DNA of 64,000 bases from Neoechinorhynchus agilis (taxonomy: Eukaryota > Acanthocephala), in NCBI GenBank assembly GCA_051530055.1, contig CM121342.1, forward strand, positions 11,284,001 through 11,348,000, read 5' to 3'. The first letter of the stretch is position 1; each line of letters begins with the position of its first letter. The notes below the pieces were generated by a model. That model had not been told where the DNA came from. It ran no database searches and saw only the letters and a program-made list of their open reading frames with translations. A program made the translations under genes and the position numbers. Shown here in pieces: positions 40,601 to 52,385 of the stretch.

Positions 40601-41765
40601 ATTGTTAAAGCGCTTTATTCGTACTTGTACCTTGTGCCGAAATATTGGAACCAATAAATACTTTTAATTTTTATGCCACATGCAAACATTTATTATTCTG
40701 AAGGAGGACTACAGACTAAAACTCAGGATAAAGCCACCGTGACCTACCTCTACTTTTTAGACCTGAAGAAATTCAATTTCATAATGGACGAAATATTGAG
40801 AATAATAATAATCAATACCCATTGTTTTTATCACCAAAAAATAAACATATATGAACAATTTCTTTACAAATATAATGTGATAATTTTAAAATTAAAAGTT
40901 AAAAATATACTTAATTATGTCACGTCTTTTTCCAATCAAATTCACAATTAATGTATCTATGAAAAATTCGATTTTTCTAGTCTTCTTCGCGGCACTCAAA
41001 ATTTATACCTGTAATTTAACCGAAAATTTCTCCTTTCATTTTATTACAATGTTCGCTAAATTTGAGAATTATTTCTTAATTTTTCAAAAATCTTTGATTA
41101 AAATTCGCGAACTCTTTTGTTGCATAAAGTAAAAAATCAAATCGTTCTCACTATTTTTATAAATAATTCACTTGTTGATTTAATTGTGCTAAGAGGGTGA
41201 CGCGATGATTTCTGATTCGCTAGGTTGTTGAATACACTTTGTGATGTAGATTTTTTCCAAGGCTACACCTTCTATATCTAATAGCATTTTTAGGATTCTA
41301 GCACACAAGGATAGCAAATACGCTCGATTATTTTTGATGCTAAATACGTCTGCGACTCTTTCATTTCTTCCTCTATTGTATGAACGCGGAGGTAACATAC
41401 AAAATTATTTTCTTTTTAATAGAGCATTTCTTTAAAAGAATTCTTTATCAAAACAACGCTCGCCATATCGTTCAGCTGTCTAACGACTGCATTCTTCACT
41501 CATCGGTACCAATGTCCACTTGTAGGGTACGTTCTTTTATCGAAAAAATTAATAGAGCTTTCCCTGTCGATTTAGATCATCAGGTCTACTATCAAAAAGA
41601 GAAGCCTTATTTATTATTGGTATATTTGTGTTAAATATTGCGCTACTCGACCCATGGAGGACATTTGTACACTTTGCAAACTTCGAATTCTTGCCACTTC
41701 TACTTACTTCGGACTCCCTCGCACTTTTAAACGTTTACGCACTAAAATGCTTTTTAGTCGAATAA
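37620..41765 (+). CDS. ALG8: dolichyl-P-Glc:Glc1Man9GlcNAc2-PP-dolichol glucosyltransferase
   Basis: ALG8 adds the second glucose to the lipid-linked N-glycan precursor in the ER membrane. Exons: 37620-37705, 37750 to about 38030, 39355-39404, 39455 to about 39688, about 39741-39827, 39894-39974, 40021-40060, 40108-40372, 41294-41377, 41425-41526 and 41576-41765. The joined protein reads HSTDLEVHGQWMRIT, EWYSDNSTVHTLDYPPLFAYFE, ILDGIHFQYNTFLF, QLYNRLFPFETRGLTHSYWA, STGGLVTNIEHQVLPN, GWHVHEKAVLTVLLPIM and SFLPLL, each matching ALG8 in order. It is a multi-pass membrane protein and looks whole. Most introns are 44-55 nt with GT-AG ends. Two are long because of inserted MITEs. The 46-nt gap 39975-40020 has no GT or AG ends and is treated separately. 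The exact ends of exons 2, 4 and 5 are approximate. Confidence 0.9.
38310..38482 (+). repeat. ~175-bp dispersed repeat with internal palindrome (copy 1)
   Basis: Contains CCACGCCGGATAACGACGAC, TTTTCCCAAGGTTTGTCA, then the inverted partner GTCGGAATTATCCGACGTG and a tail CTTTTCTCCCCCTCCCGAAG. It lies in ALG8 intron 2. Other copies: 53812-53957 (reverse) and 61529-61712 (inside the U2AF1 intron). Confidence 0.8.
38815..39110. repeat. composite of three repeat pieces in ALG8 intron 2
   Basis: In order: a foldback-element arm (TTTCGAAAATGGACACTTTG), a piece with TGTGCCTCCGAAATATCGG and CAATAAATTCTTTTAATTTT, and a ~90-bp repeat CTCCTTCCTCGGCTGTCGCT...CATTGCCTCG. The last also occurs reversed at 62866-62970 and shortened at 52215-52266. 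Confidence 0.6.
39975..40020 (+). other. candidate non-canonical 46-nt intron in ALG8
   Basis: The upstream exon ends in the conserved THSYWAANF and the downstream one starts YAIYNTLDRIL, matching human WAPNFWALYN in sequence. Reading through puts them out of frame and soon meets a stop. There is no GT in the interval between the two conserved parts. The interval begins TATTTGAATCGAGATCTT and ends AAGATCTCTTTTCGT, then TAT recurs. The ends can pair (GAGATCTT with AAGATCTC), TAT is a direct repeat at the borders, and the length equals that of the normal introns here. Confidence 0.65.
40462..40846. repeat. MITE of the TGTTCTTTGGTGA family with a second element nested in it
   Basis: A diverged left end (TTTTTTTGTGATAAGAAAAA) and right end (GTTTTTATCACCAAAAAATA) enclose another inverted element at 40540-40678, whose ends read AAAAATTAAAAGGATTTATT and AATAAATACTTTTAATTTTT. 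The nest sits inside the 921-bp intron 8 of ALG8 and explains its size. Confidence 0.65.
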
Positions 41766-41869
41766 ATCGTTTCAAAGCTCAATATGTTCTTGGAATTTTT
41801 GCTCTCTTAGTTTTCGCCCTTTTAAATGGAGTCTTGGACGTCGTTAATCTCCACTTTCATTGATTCTGG

Positions 41870-44800
41870 GGTATTAAGACTAGAAAACAAGAATAATAGT
41901 AACACGTTAATTGTGGAAAATACAAAAAAGAATAGGAGGACCATGTACCATTGGGTCCTCATAAGCATTCAAATTCACAATTGTTCAAAAAAATGCGTAT
42001 CCGCTAGGATGGTAATATCTGATCGGAGGGATGTCTATTCGGGTGGTAATATCTGATCGGAGGGATGTCTATTCGGGTGGGACTATCCAGTCGTTGGATG
42101 TTCGTTAGGGTGAGAATGTATCCGTTCGTTCATTGTGATTGCTTACAAGTAAGCAATATTTAAATAAAATATTATGTTTTATCCGATGATCACTGTCATG
42201 ATGATAAACCCGATGCATCTCTTTTATGAAAGCAGAAATTATAATAGCACGTTTTATCATTGATCAAAGTAGAGGAATCATGTACGTAAGAGTTGTTGTG
42301 AGTACTCGAATCCTTGAATGCGTTTGTTTATTCTGGAGTGGGAAAATTGATAGTGATTCGCGTCGAGGAGCTTGTGAGGTTAGGTCTTTTCTCCGATTCA
42401 TTTATGCGTCTCGATATCCGAAAAGATTGGACAGTGTGGAAAAAAGAGCGGAGGTATAGGAAGGTGCGAGATTGAGGGCGGACTGTTCATCGATCGAATA
42501 TCTTCGATCCTCTCCTCATCCGGTTTTATCTGATTATCTTCGAGGATATGCCTCAGAAATTTGACTCTCGGTTGCATAAACGAACACTTATCGTTCCTAG
42601 CTTTCAAGCCACTATCTTATAACCTTTTTGGGCACTTCTTTAGGATTCTCGAGATGAGATCGGTCATTACTTCCCGTCACAATCACATCATCCAAATAGA
42701 CCGAAACGTTCGGAATTCCATGCAGCAGATTACTCATGTAACGTTGAAAAATAAGTGGGGCGGACGACACTCCATAAGGTAGTCTGCAGAATTTGTAGTA
42801 GCCCATCGGAGTAGATATGGTTAGCAAGGATCGATACTGCGATTCCACAGGCATTTGTAAATACGCCTCTTTCAGATCGATTGTGGAATATTTCTGTCCA
42901 TCGGCAATTTGATACATTGCCTCCTCAAAAGTTGGCATCATGTATGCGTTGGTTGTCAAATGTGGATTGATGGTTGCGCGAAAATCTCCGCATAATCGTA
43001 TACCTCCGTTTCGCTTCTTGACCACTACTATCGGAGTCGCCCATTCTATTGTTTTCTTTGAAGCGTCCACCGGTTCCAGAATTTCTGCTTCTACCATTCG
43101 ATTGGTCTCTTGACTTATACCTTCTCGAAGCATCACGGGTATTCGCCTCGACGGTATACACTTCGGTGTTGCTTCGGGCCAGACAAATAATTTCGCCGGG
43201 AAAATTTTAATACGCCCTGTTCCCGGCCCGAACAAATCTTTCATCTTTATTAGCAGCTCATCCAACCCGTCAATCTTAGCATTGTTCGTGATCTGTGATA
43301 TCGACACTTCCTTCGGTCATATTAAATCGAAAGCCGCTATCCGCGGCCGTCCAAACAATGGATGATCAGTACCATCGAAACCACAACTGATAGTTCTTTG
43401 AGAATGTTGTTGAGCCCAACGCGGACCATGCATTCACCTTTAGTGCTGATTGTTCCGCCTCCGTAGGTGCGAAGATTGCTCCTCTTTTGCAAACACGGGG
43501 CACCAATTTGTCGCCATCATCGTTCTGGTAATATCGAGATGGCTGCGCCGGTGCCGTATTCCATTGGAACCGATTTTCCATTTATCTCTGAAACGATCAT
43601 CGGCCTGCCACCACTTTTTTCGATTTCATGGACGCCGGTTTCATGATCCGCAGATATATTAGCGATACTCATCTGATCTACTTGCCATACTCGGCTACGA
43701 CAGCATCGCTTGATGTGTCCCTTTCGCTTGCATTTGTGGCAAATGAAATTTTTCGCCCAACATTCTTTACTGCTTGTATAATAAGGCCCTCCTCATCTTC
43801 CACAACGCAGGTCACTACTTAATCTTCGTTCCATCTCGCGTTTGCTCGTTCCTATTCGATCAACTTTGGCACATAATTCTTCACGTACTTCATTATCACT
43901 ACTGTCCCTGGTCAATATCGTCATTGTCCTTTCGGCTGTCTCGTAGGTCGTAGCTACCTTAAGGACCTGATCGAATTCAAGTCTGAGAATCTGCGTCCTA
44001 ATTCCTTCGAATGCGATATTCAGTATGAGGAGATCTCACAGTCTATCCTAAATCGCTTCGTTTTCCGTAATTGTTGATTTTGGGTGAAATTGGCAGGTAT
44101 TGGCGATTCCACGGGCCTCCGGCATCCATTGCACGTGATTTTGGTCGGATCCCATCTTACATTGTGCAAACGCATATCTAGCCGCTACCACATGAATTGG
44201 TCTCTGATAGTGGTTAGTAAGGGCGGACACTATATTTGCGTAAGTGGTAGAGCTTGATTTGAAATCTTTAATAATTTTTCCTATCAGTTGAAACGTCTTC
44301 GGTCCACTCCATGCTAGTAGATGAGCTTTCTTGTTATTTTCCTCTATGCCATAAGCGCCAAAATGTTGTTCCAGTTGTCCCACGAAGTCGGACCATGTCT
44401 CATCTTCGTATACGAATCGTCGAAATTGCGGAATCAATCTCTGACTGGATTGTTTATGCTCCTTCATTTCTAGTTGTTTTTGCAAATCGCGATTCCTTGA
44501 TTGTTCTTCTCGCAACATTTCCATCATCTCCTTCAACACATCCGCTTTGTCCTCGTCGCCAATTGTTAGATGCTTCATAACCGTTTTTATTATTTTTATG
44601 AACCGCACCCCCACTCCACATCACGTACACACAAATATCTGCACGATATGGCTATCGACCGATCGATATTAGTTAATACGCAACAGTAATAAAATGTGGT
44701 ATAAAGGCGTTTTGATTGTTTGTTTTATGAGAATAGTATCAAGGCATTCGGTGAGAGGGAGAAAATCATCTGTTCAAATTTTAGAGGCTCTTTTATGAAA

Positions 44801-45115
44801 TATTTCAAGAGGACGGATTTGAGATTTGGATAGGTCGCAAAATACGGAATAACCGTAGGTGAGGGAGGGTAAAGCTCATCCCGAAGGATTTTCTTGATGA
44901 TCTCTAAAAATGCTTCAACTTTTCTGAAATTAATTCCAGCACGGATTGTACATTTGGAATAATGATCGTTATTAGTAATAACACGTTTATTTATTTGTGA
45001 GTTAATAAAGCAAAGGAACCATGTATCTTTGGGTCCTCCGAACACTAATGCGCAGGAGAGATTGTTAGGTTGTGAGATTTGGTCTTTCGTCCGGTTCATG
45101 ATAATTTAAATTTTG
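41870..45115 (-). mobile_element. broken Ty3/gypsy LTR retrotransposon (fossil)
   Basis: On the minus strand a gag-like region lies at 44048-44614, a zinc-knuckle and protease zone is suggested at 43320-44000, and a reverse transcriptase at 42612-43307 carries WATPIVVVKKRNGGIRLCGD, CRLPYGVSSAPLIFQR and YLDDVIV, typical of Ty3/gypsy. The flanks share phrases (ACCATGTA...TTGGGTCCTC near 41940 and 45020), the remains of long terminal repeats. RNase H and integrase are not seen. It is clearly broken, with several frame interruptions and at least one large loss; the worn LTRs suggest an old insertion. A 32-bp tandem duplication lies near 42012-42078. Confidence 0.8.
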
Positions 45116-45868
45116 ATGTCCAAACAGTTTTTTAACTTTGTTTCGTTTTTTGTGGTAAAACAGCCAAAAAAGATGGATAAAAATTATTTTTTGCAAAGCT
45201 GAAAAGCTTCTTACGTTTCACCATCCCGCACTTATCAATCACCGGCATATTTTGATCGGGAAGAATTTTGTATAAGTTTCCCATACCCAAATAGCACATC
45301 TCCTTTCCGTCTTATGAATTTTGTAGATTGGCTGCGTGAGTCAAATGCTCTCTAAGTACGCTGACGTCTTTTGTTTTCTTTTAAAATTTAATTTTGGGAA
45401 TGGCAAATATGGGAACCAGTTTCCGTTCGATCGTCATCGTCTTTACAACTCGGAGATTCTTCCAAACCTTAACCTGGATGAGGACTATACGGTCCACGGC
45501 AAAAACTAGAAGCTAAGACGATGGTGAACATTGACAGTTCCGCTGTTTGTGGATAATTTTTACCAGATCCGTTCATGATTTCTTATGGACTTCTGCAAGG
45601 CTCTTGCAGATTTTAGTTTCCCAAACGTGTTTCTTCCATAGTGACAATACGGAAGAATCTTTTGTTTTTAGAGTGAAACTCGCGTCTTAATCGTGTATTT
45701 GGCACACGCTGTCTTCATAATGTGTGATTGGCGATCACCATTGAGAGTTTTAATTTTAGTTTTGACGAGTCTGAGATGTTTTAGTTTGTAGTTGGTCCAC
45801 GCACCGAGTGATTTTTCGTTAATTTGAGCCCGACAAAGAAACCGTTATTACCGCTTGGAGAGAATAAA
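45116..45868. other. TNPO3 5' flank
   Basis: No ORF or repeat is supported. It separates the fossil LTR element from the first TNPO3 exon and probably holds the promoter. Confidence 0.35.
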
Positions 45869-48800
45869 ATGGACAAACAGAGATTGAGCACCTTGATTCT
45901 ACAGACTTGTGGCCAGGTGAAAGTTGAATCGAACGACGTCCTGAGTGCATCCCACATTCTGACCGATTTCCAAGTAAGTGCTGAAGCGTGGAAACTATCG
46001 ATGGAGCTTCTAACTGGAGCTCTGAATGACCTCCACAACGAGTGCAGTATCCATTTGGCAACATTCGCCGCGATGACATTAAAAAACAAAATCAAATCGG
46101 ACAGCTTCGATCGGTTGAGCAACGAAGATAAGCTCGCAATGAAGGATCTTTTGGTTCAATGTCTATCCGGATTTTCCACAGTTAGAGTTGTAAGAACGCA
46201 GATTTGTCTCTGTCTCGTTTATTGCATCCTTAAAAAACCCGATTGGAGCGATCTTCTGAACTTCATTCTCAGTCTGATCAATAACGATTCTCGCCTCAGC
46301 ACTGTTAGTAAGAACGACGCAAGTTTAGACGTACTGACCCTTATGGCCGAAGAAATCACTGGATATGGGGCAAGGACGCTTAAACTCGGTAAACATAGAC
46401 GAGAGGAGGTTCGCGATCAACTTAGGTGTATCGAGAAACATGTAATGAAAACTCTGTCTGACATCATGCTACGCCAATCGATCTTTTTCTTCTTCTTAAA
46501 GCATTCCGAGGTATGATAAAATTCGTGCGCTGAATTTTCTCTCTTTTACTAACTCAGCCGAAAAAACAACAACGGGAAAGCTATGGATCCCAGTACCAAT
46601 TTTTTTTCGTTGTGCGATTGATCACGCTAACCTCGACCATGATTTTCCGGTTCACTTAAACATATTCGAACCTCTTTTTCTAGATTTTTTGACCAAGACC
46701 ACCCTTCTTAGAGCGGTGATCGATTGGATAAATTAACGTCTGTTGAAAATGCAGTACGATGTGCTGGTCAATAATGATTTCTTTGCAACTTTTGGTCAGT
46801 TAGATTCATCAAATCCCAAAGAGAGTGAATATGAAAAAAGTACACCGCTAAAAGCACACCAATTTTCGCTCCGAATTCACTCTCGATAAAAAAACAATCA
46901 CCCTTTGTCCGATGCTGAGTTGTTGATTTACGCGAACTAAAAAAAGAATCGAGGATACTCGCTGTTTGTCGTGAAAGAGAAGATTTTTATCCTACTGATC
47001 CATCTCAATTGTTGTTATTCAAACGTCTCTCTCTCAATAGTTTCCCATTTCTAAATCGCTCAATTCAGTCTTGGTTATTTTTTACGTTTCTAGTATACCG
47101 TGAGCAAGAGCTTGAAAAGTCTTCTGTTTTGTTAGGTACTTTAGAAAGAAACACCGAGTTTTTCTATGATTGGCGATCTGAGCATTCGTAATATTGACAG
47201 CAGCCGACTAAGCGGTATACTTTTCCCAGCGGAAGATCGTTTGTGATAACTGATGGAAGTATTTTGGAGACAGGTCTTCGTTGCTTTACCGGTTGGTGTG
47301 AAGCTCGTTTGTTCAGTGAGACCAGTTTGATGGAATCTCCTGTACTATCCGACATAATATTTGGCATAATATCCGGTCTTCGAGAGGTGCAAGACGTTGA
47401 CCACATCGATATCTGTGGTGATGCAATGACGACTTTGTTTGACATGGTATCCGACGATCTTGGAAAGTATCGGAGTTTGTTGATAAAACTAAACCGAATA
47501 ATTGTTGGTACCGATTTCAAAAATCATTTTATAAAGCTAATAGTGTCCGTGAACAACGTGTACGGCCCTACGTGCGAATGTGATGAGGAATCCTGCAATT
47601 CAGATTTTACCGAGATGTTAGATCTTCGCCGAATGGACAATATGTGCCGTGCCTACACCGAACTATGCCGTGCTCTGGTTAATGTCTATCGGCTCGGTAT
47701 ACCCGATGATGAACTAAACGACACAGCGGTTCTGAGTATCCTTTTGGAAATTTGCCCACGATCGAACTACAAAATTGCGAATCTTATAATGTCAGCTTGG
47801 ACGTATTTGGCAGACAATTTATCAATAGCATCATCACCAGGAATTCGAAAAAAGTTCCGCTCTTATTTCCAAAGTATTGTTCCGGTCACCATAGATGTCT
47901 CTACGCTTGGTCGATTCACTCTGCATCGTCAAACTTCCCTCAGGAGATCTGCTCTTGATCTCTTTGAGCTACTTGTCGAAAATTTAGGAGGCAGACAAGT
48001 CGGAGAAATGCTATGCGAAACTCTGCGACAAAGTATGGACAATTTAGAGAAATCCGAAGCAATTGTTTTTTTGCTTCAGAGCTGTCCACCAGTTAACGAA
48101 GATATGAACGCTGTCGTTGAGTCGATTGTTAAAACTCCTCGGGAGACTCTCTCGCAAGATTTTGTACTTTCTTCGGTTGAGTTCCTCGGTTCGCTTGGAT
48201 TTTTCCTGAAGAACCGAACGGAGCATCTTCCACATGTTATGGAGTTTCTCTTCGCGGCTCTTAGGACTAAAACGGCCACTGGATATGACGGTCACGGTGG
48301 CGCCGCTCCAAAGTGGTCCACAGTGGCATCCAAAGCACTTCTTCATGTCTGTACATGTTGTAGCAGCGAACTTGTTGGAAGCATCGGACACTTTATTGAT
48401 GCGTCAGTGGCTGCGGCGGTCGAATGCCAGCAACAAATTGTCGTTATCAACCTTATAAAGTGTTCGTCTATGCTTCTAGTTCACTTAGACGGTCGGGTCG
48501 AATATTTCTAGGGGATATCCCATTAAATAGTTCTAGTCTTTATTCGCACTGACCCATACGGGGACAGGAGCTCCAAGAAGGTCTCAATAGATTAACTGGT
48601 ATCCTATATCAGGATTTGGTTCAGACCTCACAAGACGATGTTCATCTAGTCCGTAAGTTAATGCACAAACTGGATCGTATTTGTTCCGTATATCGCACAA
48701 TCTTTCAGGCTAAATCGGTCAATGCTCAACTCGATATGCAAGTTCGCTCAGCGCTCGTCGAAACGTTGCGTTCAATATTGCCGTACACATTGAGTGCTCG

Positions 48801-49632
48801 TGTGTTGTGTGCCAACGAAGACGTGGTCGAGAGTGCCTGTAATCTCGTACGATATGGAATCCGATCAGTTGGCGATATGTACCTGTCTCTGCTAGAAGGA
48901 ACCGTAGATTCTATCTTACAAACCGCTGAAGTGTCATCATCAATGCCTTCTTGCCTTTTGTACCTCGCTTCAGTCATAGTTGATGAATTCTCAAGTGTCG
49001 AACAATCAAAATCCTCAGTTCTTAAACTTACGATTAACAGTCCGTTGATTGCACGAACCATTGCGAGACTTCGTGATGGAACCGATGCTTTTAGGCGGAA
49101 TCCGGATCTCGTCGATGATTTCTTCAGACTTTGCAAACGACTAACGGAACATTACACGGTGGAGTTTGTTTCAAGTGAGCAGTTTGATCAGTGTCTTTCA
49201 TTGGGTATTGAATCCCTTAACAATGAACGCGAACTAAAGGAAGGAACGTCTTCGTTAATCGCTTTCATTCACTGTGTAGTTGATTTAATGACTCATGAAG
49301 GTCAGTTAGCTGTTCAGTTAAGACTGTATATAACTTCGAAAGGACTAATACCTCCACTCATTACAGCTCTTGTGCGATCAGCGTGCTTTGAACTGTGTTC
49401 TGACTCACGAGAACGAGTAGGCGTCATTTTGTACCGTCTGAAAGGAATTGATGAAGCTTTCTATAAGCAATGCATCGACGACGTCTTTTTGAATCATTTG
49501 GAAAAGCAACGAGGAGATCTTGTGATTCTCACACAGGACCAAATCAATACGTACGCACACAAAATCAAAACGGCGAATTCGTCCGATATTGTCGCTAGTG
49601 TCTTTGATTCCATTAGTGAGTTAGCGAGATAA
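45869..49632 (+). CDS. TNPO3: transportin-3 (SR-protein nuclear import receptor)
   Basis: Importin-beta family receptor that carries phosphorylated SR splicing factors into the nucleus. Exons 45869-46510, about 47201-48496 and 48568-49632. The N-terminus has the importin arrangement (HLATFAAMTLKNKIK); ARTLKLGKHRREEVRDQL matches human SRSLRIGANRRTEIIEDL. Later parts match in order: LRCFTGW, RMDNMCRAYTELCRAL, GHGGAAPKWSTVASKALLHV, LYLASVIVDEFSS and NPDLVDDFFRLCKRLTEHYTV. The protein ends FDSISELAR, like human LRDFTRLFR. The joined length is close to the human one (about 920 residues). The first intron is odd: normal GT-AG splicing from 46510 to 47201 keeps some 25 extra residues (including SIFFFFLKHSE) at a place where the human protein has none; see the findings. 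Confidence 0.9.
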
Positions 49633-50071
49633 TTGCTGAAGGTCGTGGCAAATGATTGAACATCAGTAAACTTCATTTCACCTGAAACGAAAAATTATGA
49701 ATCGAATGCTCATCGCTATAAGTGCTTAAAGGGTGGCCCAGAATTTGTAGAAATGTTTAAATCTTTGCCTCCTAGGTGATTGCCAGAATTTAGAGTTGAG
49801 GTTTTTCTGAGTTATGCAAACACAAAATTAATGTGACGAATCAAACACAATCCTTGTAAAAAATGAGGAACGATTTAATTCAAAAGAGTTTTATTTTATT
49901 AGCTTCATTTTTCATTACTTTGTTAGCTTAAGAACCGAGCTTCAATCGTGGAAACAGTACAAATGATACGTAAAATTCTTATGACGAGATAATTTAGTTG
50001 ATATTGGACAAAAATTGACGGAAATTTATTAGAGCCTGTAAAATATTGAAATTTGTTTGGCTCAGTATTTT
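49633..50071. other. TNPO3 3' flank
   Basis: AT-rich, no feature supported. Confidence 0.4.
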
Positions 50072-50720
50072 GCATGCATGCAATCAAGTTTTATGTTTAA
50101 ATGGGCACTTGGGCGGGTTGTTGTAATGATAAGGAAAAAGCGAAAATCTCTATTTTAGGAGCTTTCGCCGTATTCATCGGGAATCTACAATGGCGCATGG
50201 AGTTGTGAAGTGTGTTAAAGTAGCGACAACTAAGCGGAAAGCTCGTACCGCTTGTTGAACATTTCTTAGAATTTGCGGAGCTGATGCCGAGAACTCTCCC
50301 TCGTATTGTCTGCGCAAACACCATCCCTTCCAACTGCCTCAGATATAAGTAACGCCTCGGTGATAGATTGTTCCACCGGGTCCTTGGCGTGGAACTCTGC
50401 GTCATGTTTTGCCCATGGTGCGGCCTTAATTGTGCGTCCGGATTCAGCAGATCATGTTTGCGCAGACAATACGAAGGAGAGTTCTCGGCATCAGCTCCGC
50501 AAATTCCAAGAAATGTTCAACAAGCGGGACGAGTTTCAAACTTCGATGTCGCTACTTTAAGATGCTCCAAAGCTCCACGCGCCTTTGTTGATTCTTGAAG
50601 AAGCCGTAAGACGGCGGAAGCTCGAGAATGGCGATTCTCTTTTTCCTCATCATTACAACAGCCCTCCCCCAAATGCCCGTTTTCGAAAACAAAACTTCAT
50701 CAATCATGCGACCGGAAAAT
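50072..50720. repeat. long foldback element, arms ~275 bp
   Basis: The left half pairs with the right half over almost its whole length: GTTGTTGTAATGATAAGGAA with its reverse partner near 50650-50680, CGGAGCTGATGCCGAGAACT with AGTTCTCGGCATCAGCTCCG, and TCGTATTGTCTGCGCAAAC with GTTTGCGCAGACAATACGA. About 80 bp in the centre are unpaired. Outer ends carry TTTTCGAAAAC and TTGATGAAGTTTTG. Partial copies are at 20101-20300, 38815-38890 and 56832-57060. The open frames inside it arise from the repeat and are not called. Confidence 0.75.
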
Positions 50721-50829
50721 CTGGTGGTATTTCACAAATTTAAAGTTAATGTTTTTAACACAAAGAGAACCATGGCGCAAATATTTTTAGAGCGAGGTTA
50801 GCTACTTACGTCTCTTTGCCTTCTCACGG

Positions 50830-51950
50830 CTTGTAAGACGCACAGGTTGCGATGCGATTCGCAGTCTTACTAACACGGTTTGAAAACGTTCTAAAGAAAT
50901 GCGTTGGGTCCGTAAAATGTGGAATGAGTCTACTCAGATCTCCTTTCGATCTGGCTAATATAATTACGCGAGTCACAGCTAAACTGGCTGATGTTGGCGA
51001 ACGTGGTGCAGTCAGGATTTTATACTCAACTCTGTCGTTCGCAAATAGCGACGAGTCCACGTTAAGGCTCCACAGGCAAAACATCCTTCATCGCTTTCGA
51101 CAATTCTACCGCTATTAACTGCAGAGGACTTTTCATCAAAGCGCTGTGAGTCATCGGATCTGAAACGAGCCATTGCATCTTTCGTCAACGGGTCGTGACA
51201 CGCCCGGACGGTCTACGCCCTCATCACTTGAAAGATATGCTCAGTTCTGAAACTATAGCAGCCAATTTGACTCTTTAATCTTCCCTCCTGAGATTATTTG
51301 ATCATGGAATACAATGCTTCGTATTTGCATCCCTGTGTGCTATCTTCAAAAAAGAAGGTGATATCCGCCCGAACGCTCTGGGGGCACACTCCGCCGACTA
51401 GAGGCTAAGATCCTGTGTATTGAATTTCGTGAAAGGATAGACCTTCTGCCATGTATGCGGAATCATCTGGTCAGAAACAGGAGTACACTAGGGAGATCTT
51501 GGTCCCCTGAGCTTCGACCTAGTTATGAACAGAGTCGTTCACTGCTTGTGATCGTAACTCAAATGTTGGTATCTCAATAACGCCACGCTTGATGGCGTGC
51601 TCTCGAATTACTTCTCAATGACTTGAAGATGGTGATTAGCGGGGTGCGGGCACCGTAGGCCTTAATATGAATCACAAAAACTGTGCAATCGCCGCCTTGG
51701 ATATTTCTAATACCGAAGGCTCGAATATAATGAGCATCTTCAATGGGCGGCACGGAAAAAGATATGACCACGATTTCGTGCTATTTGGGGGTTGAATCCT
51801 TAAACTATGCGACGAATTGGGCCTTCGAATGAGGGAAGCGACCACAGGAGTGTAAGACTTTAATCGGAGGATAAACATGGCCGTCCAGCGAAGGAATGTC
51901 ACCAGCATTACGGGTACGACCTTGATCAGCTCCGAGCTGGGTCGCGATTA
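50830..51950 (+). mobile_element. LINE remnant with reverse transcriptase motifs
   Basis: The plus strand reads, through several frames, KLADVGERGAVRILYST, then PDGLRPHHLKDM, IFKKEGDIRPNALG, RLEAKIL, GPLSFDLVMNRVV and VGLNMNHKNCAI. This is the order of blocks in animal non-LTR retrotransposons (GAVRxLxSxD; GPDGxxxxH; RPIAVGxxLRRL; GDPLSPLLFNLV; GLxxNxxKC). The catalytic YxDD block is not recognisable. There are many stops and frame changes, so it is long dead. The end (CGAGCTGGGTCGCGATT) resembles that of the remnant at 22235-22740. Confidence 0.65.
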
Positions 51951-52008
51951 ATTTAATTGAATAATCAAATTTAGTATATTAAAAAATATCTTCAGTAAAA
52001 ATATTAAT

Positions 52009-52176
52009 TATTCTCAATGGCGAATTGTTACACACTCGAGTTTTATTGAAATCAACCTTGCGAATTTTCGAGGCCTCAGCCTCCTTCTCAAGCATTGCTT
52101 GTAAGTTTTTAAATATTCGATTCGCAAGGTTGATTTCAATAAAACTCGAGTGTGTTACAATTCGCCATTGAGAATA
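52009..52176. repeat. hairpin MITE, 57-bp arms with almost no mismatch
   Basis: 52009-52066 (TATTCTCAATGGCGAATTGT...) and 52120-52176 are inverted copies that differ at about one base in the parts compared. The loop is 53 bp. The near identity implies a recent insertion or ongoing gene conversion between the arms. Confidence 0.8.
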
Positions 52177-52385
52177 CACATCCACCCGAAGGAACAATAG
52201 TAAAGTACAAAACGTGCAATCACCATCCTTCTGCAAAATTGGAGCTTTTCTCCTTCCTCGGCTGTCGGATAGAATTAATGTTAATTTTTGTTAAATTTTA
52301 CAATTTTTTTACGAAAACAAGACTCTTTTTTAATAGTTGCGACCGTTTCCAAGGTAATTTAGGTATAAATACGAACAATGATGAA

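Noticed and set aside
41189-41398. Minus-strand gene inside ALG8
   Set aside because: It is the shadow of ALG8 exon 9, whose plus-strand reading matches the ortholog.
50306-50598. Two overlapping frames with Cys-rich wording
   Set aside because: They lie inside the foldback element and mirror its own arms.
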